A stretch of 64,000 nt of DNA from assembly GCA_021773235.1 (NCBI GenBank), contig JAJFKL010000025.1, forward strand, positions 59,858-123,857, in the 5' to 3' direction. Made by a program: the position numbers and the translations under genes. Positions 46,662 to 57,394 of this stretch are shown one piece after another (the stretch's first letter is position 1; the number at the start of each line of letters is the position of its first letter). This DNA comes from Gammaproteobacteria bacterium. Its GTDB lineage: Bacteria > Pseudomonadota > Gammaproteobacteria > Eutrophobiales > Eutrophobiaceae. A model generated the notes under the pieces. It did not search any database, was not told where the DNA came from, and saw nothing but the letters and a program-made list of their open reading frames with translations.

Positions 46662-47261
46662 TTACCCAGCCTCCTCTCTTAATACAGGTATAAGGATATT
46701 TCTTAATGCCAGTCGCGCTCTATGTAAACGAACTTTTACATTTTGTTCAGTAACATCCATTTTTTCGGCAACCTCTTTCGTAGTGTAGCCCTCAATATCA
46801 CGAAGCAGCAAGGTTATACGAAAAACATCTGGTAATTTATCGATAGCTAGTCTGACTTGTTTTTTTACTTCTTCTGATTCTTGTAAAACATCAAGACTAA
46901 TTGGCTGTCCATTATAAGGTTGGACATACATCCCCATTTCATCGAAATCTTGCATTAAATTGTCAATTGATTCTTCTTTTCTTGATTTCTTTTTTCTTAG
47001 GGCCATTAATGCTTCATTAACGACTATTCGACGTAACCAACCAGCAAAGCTCCCCTTTCCCTCAAAATCATCAATCTTATTTATCGCTTTGATCAAAGCT
47101 TCCTGTACACAATCATTTGCAGTAGAGGGGTCGTTCAGTATACGACGAGCAAGACAATTCAATTTTTCCCAATAGGTAACTAGCAGTTTTTTATAACTGT
47201 CCTGATCACCATTTTTTAACCCCTCGACTAATTGGGTATCAAGATCATCAAATGAAGACAT
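46662..47261 (-). CDS. ECF-type RNA polymerase sigma factor
   Basis: The 199-residue protein has region 2 (about 20-90, including DCVQEALIKAINKIDDF and SFAGWLRRIVVNEAL) and region 4 (about 130-195, with DIEGYTTKEVAEKMDVTEQ and VKVRLHRARLALR). These recognise the -10 and -35 of ECF promoters. It is 28 bp downstream of lysS and 2 bp upstream of its anti-sigma gene. The space before it is too short for an obvious ECF promoter, so it may be expressed with lysS. Possible targets include the hvfABC promoter 4 kb away. Confidence 0.93.
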   Translation of the reverse strand: MSSFDDLDTQLVEGLKNGDQDSYKKLLVTYWEKLNCLARRILNDPSTANDCVQEALIKAINKIDDFEGKGSFAGWLRRIVVNEALMALRKKKSRKEESIDNLMQDFDEMGMYVQPYNGQPISLDVLQESEEVKKQVRLAIDKLPDVFRITLLLRDIEGYTTKEVAEKMDVTEQNVKVRLHRARLALRNILIPVLREEAG

Positions 47262-47289
47262 TAATTAAATACCGATTTTAGAATTGTAA

Positions 47290-48792
47290 TCAGGGACTAG
47301 CTTTGGAACGCATGTGAGGAAACAAGATCACATCACGAATGGTAGGAGAGTCTGTCAAAAACATTACTAGCCGGTCTATACCGATTCCTTCTCCTGCGGT
47401 TGGCGGCATACCGTATTCCAGTGCAGTAATATAGTCATCATCAAAATGCATGGCCTCGGCATCACCTGCTTCCTTTTCTTCTACCTGCTTACGAAAACGT
47501 TCTGCCTGGTCTTCTGAATCATTTAACTCTGAAAAACCATTAGCAATCTCTCGGCCACCAATAAAGAATTCAAATCGGTCGGTTACAAATGGATCGCTAT
47601 CATTTTTACGTGCAAGTGGCGATACTTCTGTCGGATACTGAGTAATAAAGGTCGGCGCTAATAATTTTGCTTCAACAGTTTTTTCAAATATCTCAATCTG
47701 GATTTTTCCCAGACCGTAACTATCTTCAAGTGGAATCTCTAGACGCTGGGCATGATCTTTAATTTTTTCCAGTGACTGTAGATCTTCAATTGTAATCGGA
47801 TCATTGTATTTCAGGATCGATTCAATCACAGTCATGCGTTCAAAAGATTTACCTAAATCATAGGTATCACCCTGGTAAGTTACTTCATTACTGCCAAAAA
47901 GTTTTGTCGTCATCTTACGCAACATATCTTCTGTAAGATTCATTAAATCTTCGTAATCAGAATAGGCTTGATAAAATTCAAGCATGGTGAATTCAGGATT
48001 ATGCCGCGGGGAAAGACCTTCATTTCGAAAACTACGATTGATCTCATAAACTCTTTCAAAACCACCAACCACAAGTCGCTTTAAATATAACTCAGGCGCA
48101 ATCCGAAGAAAGAGTTCCATGTCTAAACTATTATGATGTGTTTTAAATGGGCGTGCTGTTGCCCCACCGGGAATGACATGCATCATCGGTGTTTCTACTT
48201 CCATATAGTTTTCGTCATTTAAATACGAACGTATAAACTCAACCACCTGTGAGCGAATTTTGAATGTGTTACGGGTCTCTTCATTCATTATTAGATCAAC
48301 ATAACGCTGCCGATAACGCATTTCCTGATCAGTCAAACCATGAAACTTTTCTGGTAAGGGTTGTAATGATTTGGTTAATAATTTTATTGAATCAACATGA
48401 ATGCTCAGTTCACCTTTATTGGTCTTCATGACCGTTCCGGTTGCTCCTATGATGTCCCCAACATCCCACTTTTTGAATCCGGTGTTGTAGAGTCCTTCAG
48501 GTAGATCATCGCGTCTGACATATAATTGAATCTTGCCCGACATATCCTGAATATGCGCGAAAGATGCCTTACCCATAATACGACGACTCATCATTCGTCC
48601 AGCGATAGCAACCTTAACGCCATCGGTTTCAAGTTCTTCTTTAGTTTTTTCTTCAAACTTTGCAACTATGTCCGCTGCTAATGCATCTCGTCTAAAATCA
48701 TTACTAAAAGCATTGCCCGATTCACGTAATTCCTGTAATTGCTGACGTCGTTGTGCAATTAGGTCATGTTCATTTTGGTTTTCATCACTCAT
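47290..48792 (-). CDS. lysS: Lysyl-tRNA synthetase, class II
   Basis: The 500-residue enzyme has the N-terminal OB-fold anticodon-binding domain (about 60-150) and the class II catalytic core. Motif 2 is visible as [18 protein letters not shown] near 265, and motif 3 as [20 protein letters not shown] near 470. It charges tRNA-Lys in the cytoplasm. It follows prfB by 90 bp; the prfB-lysS pair is conserved across proteobacteria. No clear ribosome-binding site precedes the ATG. The ECF sigma gene follows closely. Confidence 0.97.
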   Translation of the reverse strand: MSDENQNEHDLIAQRRQQLQELRESGNAFSNDFRRDALAADIVAKFEEKTKEELETDGVKVAIAGRMMSRRIMGKASFAHIQDMSGKIQLYVRRDDLPEGLYNTGFKKWDVGDIIGATGTVMKTNKGELSIHVDSIKLLTKSLQPLPEKFHGLTDQEMRYRQRYVDLIMNEETRNTFKIRSQVVEFIRSYLNDENYMEVETPMMHVIPGGATARPFKTHHNSLDMELFLRIAPELYLKRLVVGGFERVYEINRSFRNEGLSPRHNPEFTMLEFYQAYSDYEDLMNLTEDMLRKMTTKLFGSNEVTYQGDTYDLGKSFERMTVIESILKYNDPITIEDLQSLEKIKDHAQRLEIPLEDSYGLGKIQIEIFEKTVEAKLLAPTFITQYPTEVSPLARKNDSDPFVTDRFEFFIGGREIANGFSELNDSEDQAERFRKQVEEKEAGDAEAMHFDDDYITALEYGMPPTAGEGIGIDRLVMFLTDSPTIRDVILFPHMRSKASP

Positions 48793-48882
48793 AAGCTGTT
48801 CGTGTTTTTATATATGTTTGTTCTTAATATTAATGGATAGACAGATACTAACAGATCTGTCTGATATTCCATGCTCAAAATC

Positions 48883-49981
48883 TTATAAGCCGCTTTTCAA
48901 ACTGGCTTCAATAAACCGATCAAGATCACCATCGAGTACCGCCTGTGTATTGCCAGTCTCTACTCCTGTTCTGAGATCTTTAATACGCGACTGATCCAGT
49001 ACATATGAACGTATTTGGCTGCCCCATCCGATGTCTGCCTTGGAGTCTTCCAACGCTTGTTTTTCCGAATTCAGTTTTTGCATCTCATGTTCATATAACT
49101 TTGCCCGAAGTATCTTCATCGCCTGATCTTTATTCTTGTGTTGCGATCGGTCATTTTGACATTGCGCCACAATACCTGTCGGCATGTGTGTCAGCCTAAC
49201 CGCTGAATCAGTTTTATTAACATGTTGGCCACCAGCACCACTGGCTCGATAGGTATCAGTCCGTAAGTCCGCCGGATTAATATCTATCTCAATGTTGTCA
49301 TCAATCTCCGGGGAGACAAATACGGAGGCAAACGATGTATGTCGACGATTACTGGAGTCAAAAGGTGACTTTCGAACCAGGCGATGAACACCCGTTTCAG
49401 TACGCAACCAACCAAAGGCATAATCACCCGTATATTGAATCGTGGCACTTTTAATTCCGGCAACTTCACCAGGAGAAACTTCGATTAACTCTGTCTTGAG
49501 ACCATGTTGCTCACCCCAACGTAAATACATACGCAATATCATATTTGCCCAATCTTGGGCCTCAGTACCGCCAGAGCCAGATTGGATGTCGAGAAAGGCA
49601 TTATTGGGATCCATTTCACCGGAAAACATGCGTCGAAATTCAAGTTTGGCTAGGTATTCTTCATTAGCGTCAAGGTCATCCAACACGGCATTGAATGTAT
49701 CCTCGTCATTTTCTTCTTCGGCAAGCTTTAATAAATCAAGCGAATCTGAGAAAGATTCTTCCAGAGACGTTATTGTATTAACGACATTTTCGAGGTTGGC
49801 GCGTTCTTTACCGAGTGCTTGTGCTTGTTCAGGGTTTTCCCAGACATCGGGTTGCTCAAGTTCGCGTAATACTTCGACTAATCGTTCAGACTTCTGGTCG
49901 TATTCAAAGATACCCCCTTAGCGATTGAACACGCTCTTGCATATCAGAAATTCTGTTAAGAAGTGGGTTTATTTCAAGCAT
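48883..49981 (-). CDS. prfB: Peptide chain release factor 2 with programmed +1 frameshift
   Basis: RF2 ends translation at UGA and UAA. The zero frame starts at ATG 49981 ([20 protein letters not shown]), reads 25 codons and meets UGA at 49906-49904. A +1 slip on CTT (49909-49907) carries translation to the stop at 48883, giving 365 residues, the same as E. coli RF2. The join reads [13 protein letters not shown], as in E. coli RGYLDYD. The SPF stop-codon tripeptide ([10 protein letters not shown]) and the catalytic GGQ ([11 protein letters not shown]) are intact. This is autoregulation, not a broken gene. Confidence 0.97.
49904..49918 (-). promoter_or_regulatory. prfB recoding site
   Basis: Read in the reverse strand, the site is AGGGGG (49918-49913), a Shine-Dalgarno-like booster, then TAT CTT TGA. 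The spacing equals that of the E. coli prfB site. Low RF2 slows decoding of UGA and allows the +1 slip on CTT. Confidence 0.95.
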
Positions 49982-50090
49982 TTAATTGAACCTGATAGCA
50001 AAAAATGCGCATTCTACTATAGCTACAGATGCCTTGATAGTCATGAAGCATGAAGACATCAACAACAGTGGGAAGTAAACTCCTATCAGA

Positions 50091-51818
50091 TCAAGCTGAA
50101 TGTGCCAGCTTTATAGTTGGCGACACTACTTTACTATCAAAAAACTTCGTAAACTCTTTAGCCGTTACCGGCTTGCCCAATAGATATCCCTGGGCTTCAT
50201 TACAGCCTTTCGCAGCTAAATAGTTTAACTGATCCGGAGTTTCCACTCCCTCAGCAATAACATTGAGTCGTAAACTTTTAGCCATCGCAATGACGGCCGA
50301 AACAATAGCAGCATCATCAGCATCTTCCATAATGTCTCGAACAAATGATTGATCGATTTTCAACGTGTCAATATGAAATTTTTTCAAATAACTTAATGAT
50401 GAGTAACCAGTACCAAAATCATCTATAGAAATATGAATACCTCTGCCCTTTAATTCCTTTAAAATTTGATTGCTTTTTTCAACATCATCCATCAAAGCAC
50501 CTTCCGTTATTTCCAATTCAACATATTTAGGCGCCAAATCAGCGCAAATAATCTGATTGAATATTCGTCGGGAAATATTTTCTTGAGCAAATTGTCGTGG
50601 TGAGATATTTATTGCCATCCGAATGGGAGCATAGCCTTGTTGCTGCCATTCTGAGTTTTGCCGACACGCTTCTTTAATAACCCAATCTGTAATAACACCA
50701 ATTAAACCGGTTTCTTCAGCAAGAGGAATAAATACAGCGGGCGATATCACATTATCATCAGGACAATGCCAACGGATCAAGGCTTCTGCCCCGAGTAGCT
50801 CCTGAGTATGTATATCAAATTTAGGTTGGTAGTTTAAAACAAACTCTTGTCGTTCAATCGCACGTCTTAATTTTGCTTCCATATTTAAATTTAACAGTAA
50901 CTTTTTATTCATATCGACAGTATAGAATCGATAGCAATTACGGCCACTCTCCTTGGCACTATACATGGCACTGTCAGCATTCTTTAATAAATTTCCTGCG
51001 TCAGTATCATCTAAAGGATACATAGAAATTCCCACGCTTGGGCTAACGTATATTTCCCGCGATAATAAATCGAACGAATTTTTCATCCCGTTTAAAACCT
51101 TGTCGACAATCTTTACAGCATCTTCAAACGCTTTTACATCTTCCATAATGATTGTAAATTCATCTCCACCAAGGCGAGCAATGGTGTCTCCCTCTCTTGT
51201 ACACTGCTCAAGCCTACCTGCCACCTTAATGAGTAATTGATCACCGGCATCGTGTCCAAGAGTGTCATTAATATTTTTAAACCTATCAAGGTCAATAACA
51301 AGTAATGCGACTAATGTTTTATTTCGATCTGCACGAATAAGCGCTCGATCTAATCGCTCACGAAACAACAACCTATTTGCCAATCCCGTCAGGCCATCAT
51401 AATTAGCCAAATAGCTTAGTCCTTGTTCATTACGTTTACGCTCTATTGAATACTCTATTGACCGACTAATTAATAGTCCATCGCCTTGGCCTTTCACTAA
51501 ATAATCCTGGGCACCTCTCTGAACAACTTGCAAAGCTATTTCTTCGCAATCCTGAGCACTAATTACAACAATAGGAATAGATGGTTCTTGTTCCTGTATA
51601 CGTGTAATCGTATTGACTCCATCGGAGTCAGGTAGCTTTAAATCAGTTAACACGACATCAAATTGATTATCTGCTAATTGTGCCAAGCCACCTTTTAATG
51701 TCACGGTGGTGGTTATTTCATATTTACCGTCACGCGCATTATGCAATAAATCTTTTAGAAGACGAATATCTCCTTCATTATCTTCAATATATAGAATGCT
51801 AATTTTTTCTGATTTCAT
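50091..51818 (-). CDS. Response regulator with GGDEF and EAL domains
   Basis: The 575-residue cytoplasmic protein has a receiver domain (1-125, acceptor Asp59), GGDEF (about 135-300) and EAL (about 310-560). GGDEF is intact (ARLGGDEF) with a possible inhibitory REGD site. EAL is also complete: AEALIRW, INISPRQF, ELEITEGAL, IDDFGTGYSSL, LKIDQSF, IAEGVET and QGYLLG. It can therefore in principle both make and break c-di-GMP, with the receiver tuning the balance. It follows its paralogue at 51830 by 11 bp; the two are alike along their whole length, so they come from tandem duplication. The controlling kinase is probably the one at 54344. Confidence 0.94.
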   Translation of the reverse strand: MKSEKISILYIEDNEGDIRLLKDLLHNARDGKYEITTTVTLKGGLAQLADNQFDVVLTDLKLPDSDGVNTITRIQEQEPSIPIVVISAQDCEEIALQVVQRGAQDYLVKGQGDGLLISRSIEYSIERKRNEQGLSYLANYDGLTGLANRLLFRERLDRALIRADRNKTLVALLVIDLDRFKNINDTLGHDAGDQLLIKVAGRLEQCTREGDTIARLGGDEFTIIMEDVKAFEDAVKIVDKVLNGMKNSFDLLSREIYVSPSVGISMYPLDDTDAGNLLKNADSAMYSAKESGRNCYRFYTVDMNKKLLLNLNMEAKLRRAIERQEFVLNYQPKFDIHTQELLGAEALIRWHCPDDNVISPAVFIPLAEETGLIGVITDWVIKEACRQNSEWQQQGYAPIRMAINISPRQFAQENISRRIFNQIICADLAPKYVELEITEGALMDDVEKSNQILKELKGRGIHISIDDFGTGYSSLSYLKKFHIDTLKIDQSFVRDIMEDADDAAIVSAVIAMAKSLRLNVIAEGVETPDQLNYLAAKGCNEAQGYLLGKPVTAKEFTKFFDSKVVSPTIKLAHSA

Positions 51819-51829
51819 AGCGTTAAAAA

Positions 51830-53560
51830 TTAATCTCCATTTACTTGATATGAAACATCAGAAGACTTTTGTTGAAAAAGAATATCTTCCATGACATCAG
51901 CAGTAACAGGTCGGCTAAAATAGTAGCCTTGTATTTCATCAACATTTTTATCTTGTAAAAACTCTAATTGCCCTAAGGTCTCAACCCCTTCAGCAACAAC
52001 ATTAATTCCAAGATCTTTTGACAGTCCAATAATGGCTGTTGTAATAGCTGCTTCTGAACCTTGTTCCGTTACATGCTTAATAAACGATTGATCAATCTTT
52101 AATGTATCAATGAGGAATTTTTTTAGGTAACTAAATGAATTATAACCCGTACCAAAATCATCAATCGCAATACTGACTCCCATCGATTTAAATGCATTTA
52201 AGATAGTCATAGTCGAATGGGTATCCTGGATCAACAATGTCTCTGTCAACTCTAATTCTAACGAGCCAGGTTTTATGCCCGTTTCGGAGATGACATCGGC
52301 AACAAGATTATTAAAGTCACGTTGCGCCAATTGCCTTCCTGAAAGATTCACTGCGATTTTGCCAACGCCTAAACCCGCATCTTCCCAAAGCACTTGTTGT
52401 TTGCACGCACTCTCTAATACCCATTGACCCACTTCGGATATCAATCCATTTTTTTCAAGCAATGGAATAAAATTTGCCGGATAGATCAACCCTTTTTCTG
52501 GATGGTTCCATCTCAACAAAGCCTCATTCCCTGTTATGGTTCCACTAATACGGTCATACTTGGGTTGATAATGCAATACAAACTCATTATTACTCAAAGC
52601 GTCTTTCAACTCAGAGTCAATATTGAGTTTCTCTACAGATTGTTGGTTCATTTCACCAGTATAAAACTGGTGTTGGTTACGTCCATTTGCTTTTGCTGTA
52701 TACAAAGCTGTATCAGCGTTGTTGATAATTGTATCAACGTCTTGTCCACAATGCGGGTACAAAGCGATGCCAATACTACAACCCACATGAAGCACATGGT
52801 CGTCTATATGAAATGGCTGGCTAATCTTTTCTATAATCTTTTCGGCAATCGCGGCAACATTATATGTCTGTGTAATATTTTCCAGAATAATGGCAAACTC
52901 GTCGCCACCTAGTCTTGCAACAGTGTCTATCTCTCGTACCGTTTCCAAAAAACGTGAAGAGACTTCACTAAGTAATTTATCGCCAATGGCATGACCTAGT
53001 GAATCATTAATTGATTTGAAATGGTCAAGATCGATATATAAAACGGCAACAGATTCATCTCTTCTTCCAGCGCAACTGATTGCGTGCTCAAGACGCATTC
53101 TGAAAAGACCTCGATTGGCCAGACCAGTTAATTGGTCATGGTTTGCTAAATGCGTTATCTGTTCTTGTAGGTTTTTACGCTCTATCGAATAGTGCAATGC
53201 TCTGGTTAGTTGCAACTCGTCTATTTGGCCTTTCACCAAATAATCCTGCGCACCTGCCTTGACTGCATTTATTGCAAAGTCCTCATCTTCACGTCCAGTC
53301 ATGACAACAATAGGCATTAATGGAGCTCGTGATTTTATACGTGTAATATTTTCTATTCCTTCTCCATCAGGTAATGACATATCCAGCAAGGCCACATCAA
53401 AGCCATTGTTGCTGATTGCAGTAATAGCTTCAGCCATAGTATTACTGCAAGTTAGTTGAAAACCTGAATTGCTTGGTTGATTCAGCATTAATTCAACTAA
53501 ACGAACATCGCCTGGATTGTCTTCCACCAATAGTATATTAGTTGCTTTTTGCCATGCCAT
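51830..53560 (-). CDS. Response regulator with GGDEF and EAL domains (tandem paralogue)
   Basis: The 576-residue protein has the same order as its neighbour: receiver (acceptor Asp60), GGDEF with ARLGGDEF and a REID inhibitory site, and EAL with NEALLRW, INDSL-type GGDEF loop, VNLSGRQL, ELELTETLL, IDDFGTGYNSF, LKIDQSF, VAEGVET and QGYYFS. Both catalytic domains look functional. The last 15 residues differ from the neighbour. The receiver begins [18 protein letters not shown], close to the small receiver at 53813, which suggests that all three answer to related kinases. A 252-bp gap with no visible gene lies upstream. Confidence 0.94.
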   Translation of the reverse strand: MAWQKATNILLVEDNPGDVRLVELMLNQPSNSGFQLTCSNTMAEAITAISNNGFDVALLDMSLPDGEGIENITRIKSRAPLMPIVVMTGREDEDFAINAVKAGAQDYLVKGQIDELQLTRALHYSIERKNLQEQITHLANHDQLTGLANRGLFRMRLEHAISCAGRRDESVAVLYIDLDHFKSINDSLGHAIGDKLLSEVSSRFLETVREIDTVARLGGDEFAIILENITQTYNVAAIAEKIIEKISQPFHIDDHVLHVGCSIGIALYPHCGQDVDTIINNADTALYTAKANGRNQHQFYTGEMNQQSVEKLNIDSELKDALSNNEFVLHYQPKYDRISGTITGNEALLRWNHPEKGLIYPANFIPLLEKNGLISEVGQWVLESACKQQVLWEDAGLGVGKIAVNLSGRQLAQRDFNNLVADVISETGIKPGSLELELTETLLIQDTHSTMTILNAFKSMGVSIAIDDFGTGYNSFSYLKKFLIDTLKIDQSFIKHVTEQGSEAAITTAIIGLSKDLGINVVAEGVETLGQLEFLQDKNVDEIQGYYFSRPVTADVMEDILFQQKSSDVSYQVNGD

Positions 53561-53812
53561 TACGAATCTGCCTTTATTTAATTGCTATATAGCAAAGTAA
53601 TTGAACTCATTATTTACTATAAAATACAATCACTTGTATAGTTTTATGTACGACTAAATATATCGGCAAAACAAGCTTAAACTTTAGTTAAATATGGGTA
53701 ATAGACACTACATTAACGTAGTAAATACAGGCAGATGAACCTCTAATGAGCGGAAATTAAACGAAGCTTATTCGTTTTTTTTATTGGATTCTTTAAGGAA
53801 AAAGAACCCTGA

Positions 53813-54241
53813 TTAAGCAGAAGGCAGCTTAACTATTGAAAACCAGAACTCATCAATTGTTTTAATAACGCGCACAAAGTCATCAAAATCAACCGGTTTG
53901 GAAATGAAACAATTTGCTTTTAGATCATAACTACGAGCAATATCTTCTTCGCTTTGGGAAGTCGTTAATACCACAACCGGTATATTTGCCAATTCAGGTA
54001 TCGACTTGAACTCTTCAAGCACTTCACGGCCATCTTTTTGCGGAAGATTAAGATCCAGGAGAATGAGGTCAGGGCGAGGCGTGTTTGCATATTCACCTTC
54101 TTGCTTGAGGGCCGCCATAGCCTGAACACCATCTTCTACATGCGTCAGATTTATCTTAATCTTACCCTCTGATAACGCTTCCATTGTTAGGCGTGCATCA
54201 CCGGGGTTATCTTCTACTAACAGTACATTTGCTAGCTGCAT
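53813..54241 (-). CDS. Single-domain response regulator, Rcp1-like
   Basis: The 142-residue protein is a lone receiver domain with the acidic pocket VEDN (9-12), phospho-acceptor Asp63 in [13 protein letters not shown], the conserved Thr in [10 protein letters not shown] and the Lys in FISKPVDF. This is the Rcp1 type that pairs with phytochrome-like histidine kinases. It lies 102 bp downstream of such a kinase gene in the same direction. With no output domain it must act by protein contact, perhaps passing phosphate on. Confidence 0.92.
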   Translation of the reverse strand: MQLANVLLVEDNPGDARLTMEALSEGKIKINLTHVEDGVQAMAALKQEGEYANTPRPDLILLDLNLPQKDGREVLEEFKSIPELANIPVVVLTTSQSEEDIARSYDLKANCFISKPVDFDDFVRVIKTIDEFWFSIVKLPSA

Positions 54242-54343
54242 TATCTCTCATCCATTTATAAGTTTAAATTATGGCATTTATTAAAAGTTATAATCACTTG
54301 AATATATATCAACAGATTAATATTAGCTTATATTACTTTCAAC

Positions 54344-56572
54344 CTAAAAACTTCCAGGTAGCGTAAAGTAAAAACTTGAGCCATGCCCAAGCTCAGATTC
54401 CAAACCGATGTTCCCATCATGAAGCTCGACAATTTTTTTGCAAATAGATAGTCCAATTCCTGTACCGGAATATGCATCCCTACCGTGTAATCGTTTGAAA
54501 ATAATAAATATTTTTTCAAAATACTCCGGCGCTATACCAATGCCACTATCAGAGATAATAAACTTACAGTTATCGTGTTCAGTTATTGAGGAAATATGAA
54601 CCTTATTTTTACGCTCAGGATCACTATACTTAATCGCATTACTGATTAGATTCTGAAATAGTTGCCTTATTTGTAACTCATCGCCTTTAATTTCAGGTAA
54701 TACATCCTTAGTTACATCTGCATTCACTTCTTTAATACTTATACTGAGGTCATTAATCACATCTTGACATAATTTATCCGTATCAATTATTGAAAATTCA
54801 CGACCTTTCTTATTTAACCGGGAAAACGAAAGCAAATCATTAATCAAGATCTGCATTCGTTTTGCACCATCTACAGCGAAGTTTATAAAATCATTGGCAT
54901 CATCATCTAATTTATCTTTATAGCGTACTGCCAGAAGATTGGTATAACTGGCAACCATCCTCAATGGTTCTTGCAGATCATGCGAGGCGACATAAGCGAA
55001 TTGTTCCAACTCTTCATTCGAGTGCAGTAATAACTCATTATTTACTTTAATCGAATTTTCCATATCTTTCATAGTAGTTATATCTTGCATGACTTGAGCA
55101 ACCGCTAGCACATTGCCCTGCTTATCATAAATCGGACCGGCGTCAAATGTCAGGTATACGGGTGGCCTACCTGAACGAGGGAAATCAACCCAATTTTGCG
55201 CCCTCTTTCCTCCGGGCATAAGGCTTTCCTCTACATCAACGGGATACACTAATTCGTCAGGATATGTTTCTGGATTATCAAAAGCATTCTCAAGTACCAA
55301 ATCTGCAAATACTGGCCGCTCCACATTATAGATTACTTTTTGATGGTTAGAAGTTCCTAATATTTCACTGGCTTTTACGCCAGTCAGCATTTCGACAGCC
55401 CTATTCCAAAGAGTAACCTTATGGTCAGTATCTATAACAAATGCGGGCACATTCAAATTTTCTAATAAATTTTCATAATAGAATTTTTGATCTTCAATTT
55501 CTTTCTGCTTGTTAACACGTTCTGAAACATCTCGAACAATACCGGTAAAATTTCTGCTGTCTCCTGTCTTATGTTCACTGACCGATAACTCCATGGGAAA
55601 TGTACTACTGTCTTTACGCCTGCCAACTACCTCACGACCTATACCAATAATCTTCTTTTTACCAGTCTCATGATAATTGCTTAAATACCCATCATGTTCT
55701 TCATGATACGGTGACGGCATTAGCATCTTCACGTTCTGACCTATCATCTCTACTTCGCTATAACCAAATATATTTTCCGTTGCCGGATTAAGCGACAAGA
55801 TCGTACCCTTCTTATCAATACTAATAATGCCATCAACGGCATTCTCTAAAATGCCTTTTAGATAACTATCAGTCTTTCCAGTTATTTCCAGATTCTGATT
55901 AAGACGATACCGCTCGTATCTTAGTGTTGCATTTAAAGCTAACCATACTAATAAAAATAGTATCAAAATACTTAAAAAAGCTAGTAAGTAATAAAATTCC
56001 AGTGATTTCAGTTTTCCTTCATCTGCTATATTTTTCTTCAATAAAATTTCATGCAGAGAAGCAATGTCTTTTGTGTACTGTTCTTTATATCTTTTATATT
56101 CATCATTGGATAAAATTTTCAGAGCTCGCTCTGATTCACCCAGTCTTACCAATTCAAATGCTTTATTCTCAAACTTGATTAATTTTTGATTTGAGTGATG
56201 TGTTTTAGTGATATAAGCGGTTAAGATATCCGGGAAGATTCCTGTTGCATACGCTATCTTTTCTTCTAATTTATTTTCTGTATCTCGATAACGTTTTTCC
56301 CAGATGCTATCACTTGTTAACACAGCCATTCGTGCAGACATAGTTAATATTTCATCATATAAAAGAAACTTCCCCTGTATCGCTTCTATCTCAATCATGC
56401 GTTTTTTACTGTTACTCACATCATGTTCGGATTGGTAAAAACCGTACGCAAGTACTATCAATAGTAGTAATGCTACTATGCCTAAAGTATTGATTAGTTT
56501 TAATGATGTATTCTTAATCTTTCCAGAAAGGATTTTTTTTATCAAATTTTTTGACGTTATTTTATCGTCCAT
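54344..56572 (-). CDS. PAS sensor histidine kinase, phytochrome-like type
   Basis: The 742-residue membrane kinase has two helices (about 25-45 and 195-215) around a helical periplasmic region, two PAS domains (about 232-350 and 360-500), a HisKA domain with the phospho-His in ASHDLQEPLRMV, and HATPase_c with NLISNAIKYSD, DSGIGIAPEYF, TGIGLSICKK and GSSFYFTLP. The first PAS (ILSLNPATENIFGYS and the VVGRRKDSS loop) is of the FixL/RocS-like kind, but no haem His is evident. It should phosphorylate the receiver at 53813 and perhaps the two REC-GGDEF-EAL proteins. The signal is unknown. Confidence 0.93.
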   Translation of the reverse strand: MDDKITSKNLIKKILSGKIKNTSLKLINTLGIVALLLLIVLAYGFYQSEHDVSNSKKRMIEIEAIQGKFLLYDEILTMSARMAVLTSDSIWEKRYRDTENKLEEKIAYATGIFPDILTAYITKTHHSNQKLIKFENKAFELVRLGESERALKILSNDEYKRYKEQYTKDIASLHEILLKKNIADEGKLKSLEFYYLLAFLSILILFLLVWLALNATLRYERYRLNQNLEITGKTDSYLKGILENAVDGIISIDKKGTILSLNPATENIFGYSEVEMIGQNVKMLMPSPYHEEHDGYLSNYHETGKKKIIGIGREVVGRRKDSSTFPMELSVSEHKTGDSRNFTGIVRDVSERVNKQKEIEDQKFYYENLLENLNVPAFVIDTDHKVTLWNRAVEMLTGVKASEILGTSNHQKVIYNVERPVFADLVLENAFDNPETYPDELVYPVDVEESLMPGGKRAQNWVDFPRSGRPPVYLTFDAGPIYDKQGNVLAVAQVMQDITTMKDMENSIKVNNELLLHSNEELEQFAYVASHDLQEPLRMVASYTNLLAVRYKDKLDDDANDFINFAVDGAKRMQILINDLLSFSRLNKKGREFSIIDTDKLCQDVINDLSISIKEVNADVTKDVLPEIKGDELQIRQLFQNLISNAIKYSDPERKNKVHISSITEHDNCKFIISDSGIGIAPEYFEKIFIIFKRLHGRDAYSGTGIGLSICKKIVELHDGNIGLESELGHGSSFYFTLPGSF

Positions 56573-56702
56573 TTACATGCCCTTGTATGAAAGATGAATC
56601 TTTATATGTAAATACCGTTAAAAATTTATTCGATAATAAAAGTACTTCTACACTTTATTACATTACCAATGTCTGAATTAAAAAGGGCAATGAATTAGTA
56701 CA

Positions 56703-57257
56703 TTAATTAGAAAAAACTTTCCCTTTATTAATATCTTTTCTTAATTGTGCAATTACTTGTATTGACTCATCAGTATTACTATCAAATTGACTAAAAGCCA
56801 GGTCAATCCTGTTTAATGTCTTTATGAAGCCTGAATCAGCAACGACATTAACATAACTCAATAAACTTTGATTATAATCATGCCATTGTTCAAAGCCTGT
56901 TTTAAATTGTTCTAATATTCCTTCATCACTGTTATCAACAATTTTTTCAAGCTGATGATAATGAATTAAATAATCGGATACCAACCCCGATAATTTCGAT
57001 AATTGGTCTTTTATTTGTTTTTCATTACTTGCATGCATTATTTGTAAATGCGTACGTGTAATTAACAACATTTCATTATGCATTTGAGTTATTAACGATG
57101 CTTTTTGCACAGATGCCATGTTCACAGAAATTATTTTATGCAATTGATAACTATGGAATGTCTTTAAACCCATCGCACATAGATAAAAACAGATAGCCAA
57201 TGCCGTCCACTTGGTGATCGTTTTAAAAAAACTATTTTGATTGTATGCTAGTTCCAT
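56703..57257 (-). CDS. Hypothetical membrane protein with a four-helix-bundle periplasmic domain
   Basis: I do not recognise a family. The 184-residue product has one membrane helix (about 16-34) and a long helical region (about 38-180) with heptad-like spacing, similar in style to the 4HB sensor domains of chemoreceptors and kinases, but with no second helix or signalling output. It lies 130 bp upstream of the kinase gene in the same direction. It could be a detached sensor subunit for that kinase, whose own periplasmic region is similar in size and helical nature; this is inference. Confidence 0.6.
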   Translation of the reverse strand: MELAYNQNSFFKTITKWTALAICFYLCAMGLKTFHSYQLHKIISVNMASVQKASLITQMHNEMLLITRTHLQIMHASNEKQIKDQLSKLSGLVSDYLIHYHQLEKIVDNSDEGILEQFKTGFEQWHDYNQSLLSYVNVVADSGFIKTLNRIDLAFSQFDSNTDESIQVIAQLRKDINKGKVFSN

Positions 57258-57394
57258 TACCTAAATCCGCTATATTTTTGTTTTTTTCATTTCTAATTGA
57301 AAAATGCAAATTTAAGGCCAATCACAAGATTAGTGGCACTAATACCGATTGTTTCGTGTAAAAAAACGAAAAACAGTGGGTATTCGAGAAGAAT

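Noticed and set aside
49687..49981. Frameshifted prfB pseudogene
   Set aside because: The TGA with CTT slip codon and AGGGGG is the conserved programmed frameshift of prfB.
51100..51109. TTGTCGACAA as another operator copy
   Set aside because: It lies inside the GGDEF coding region, encoding IVDK, with no partner 62 bp away.
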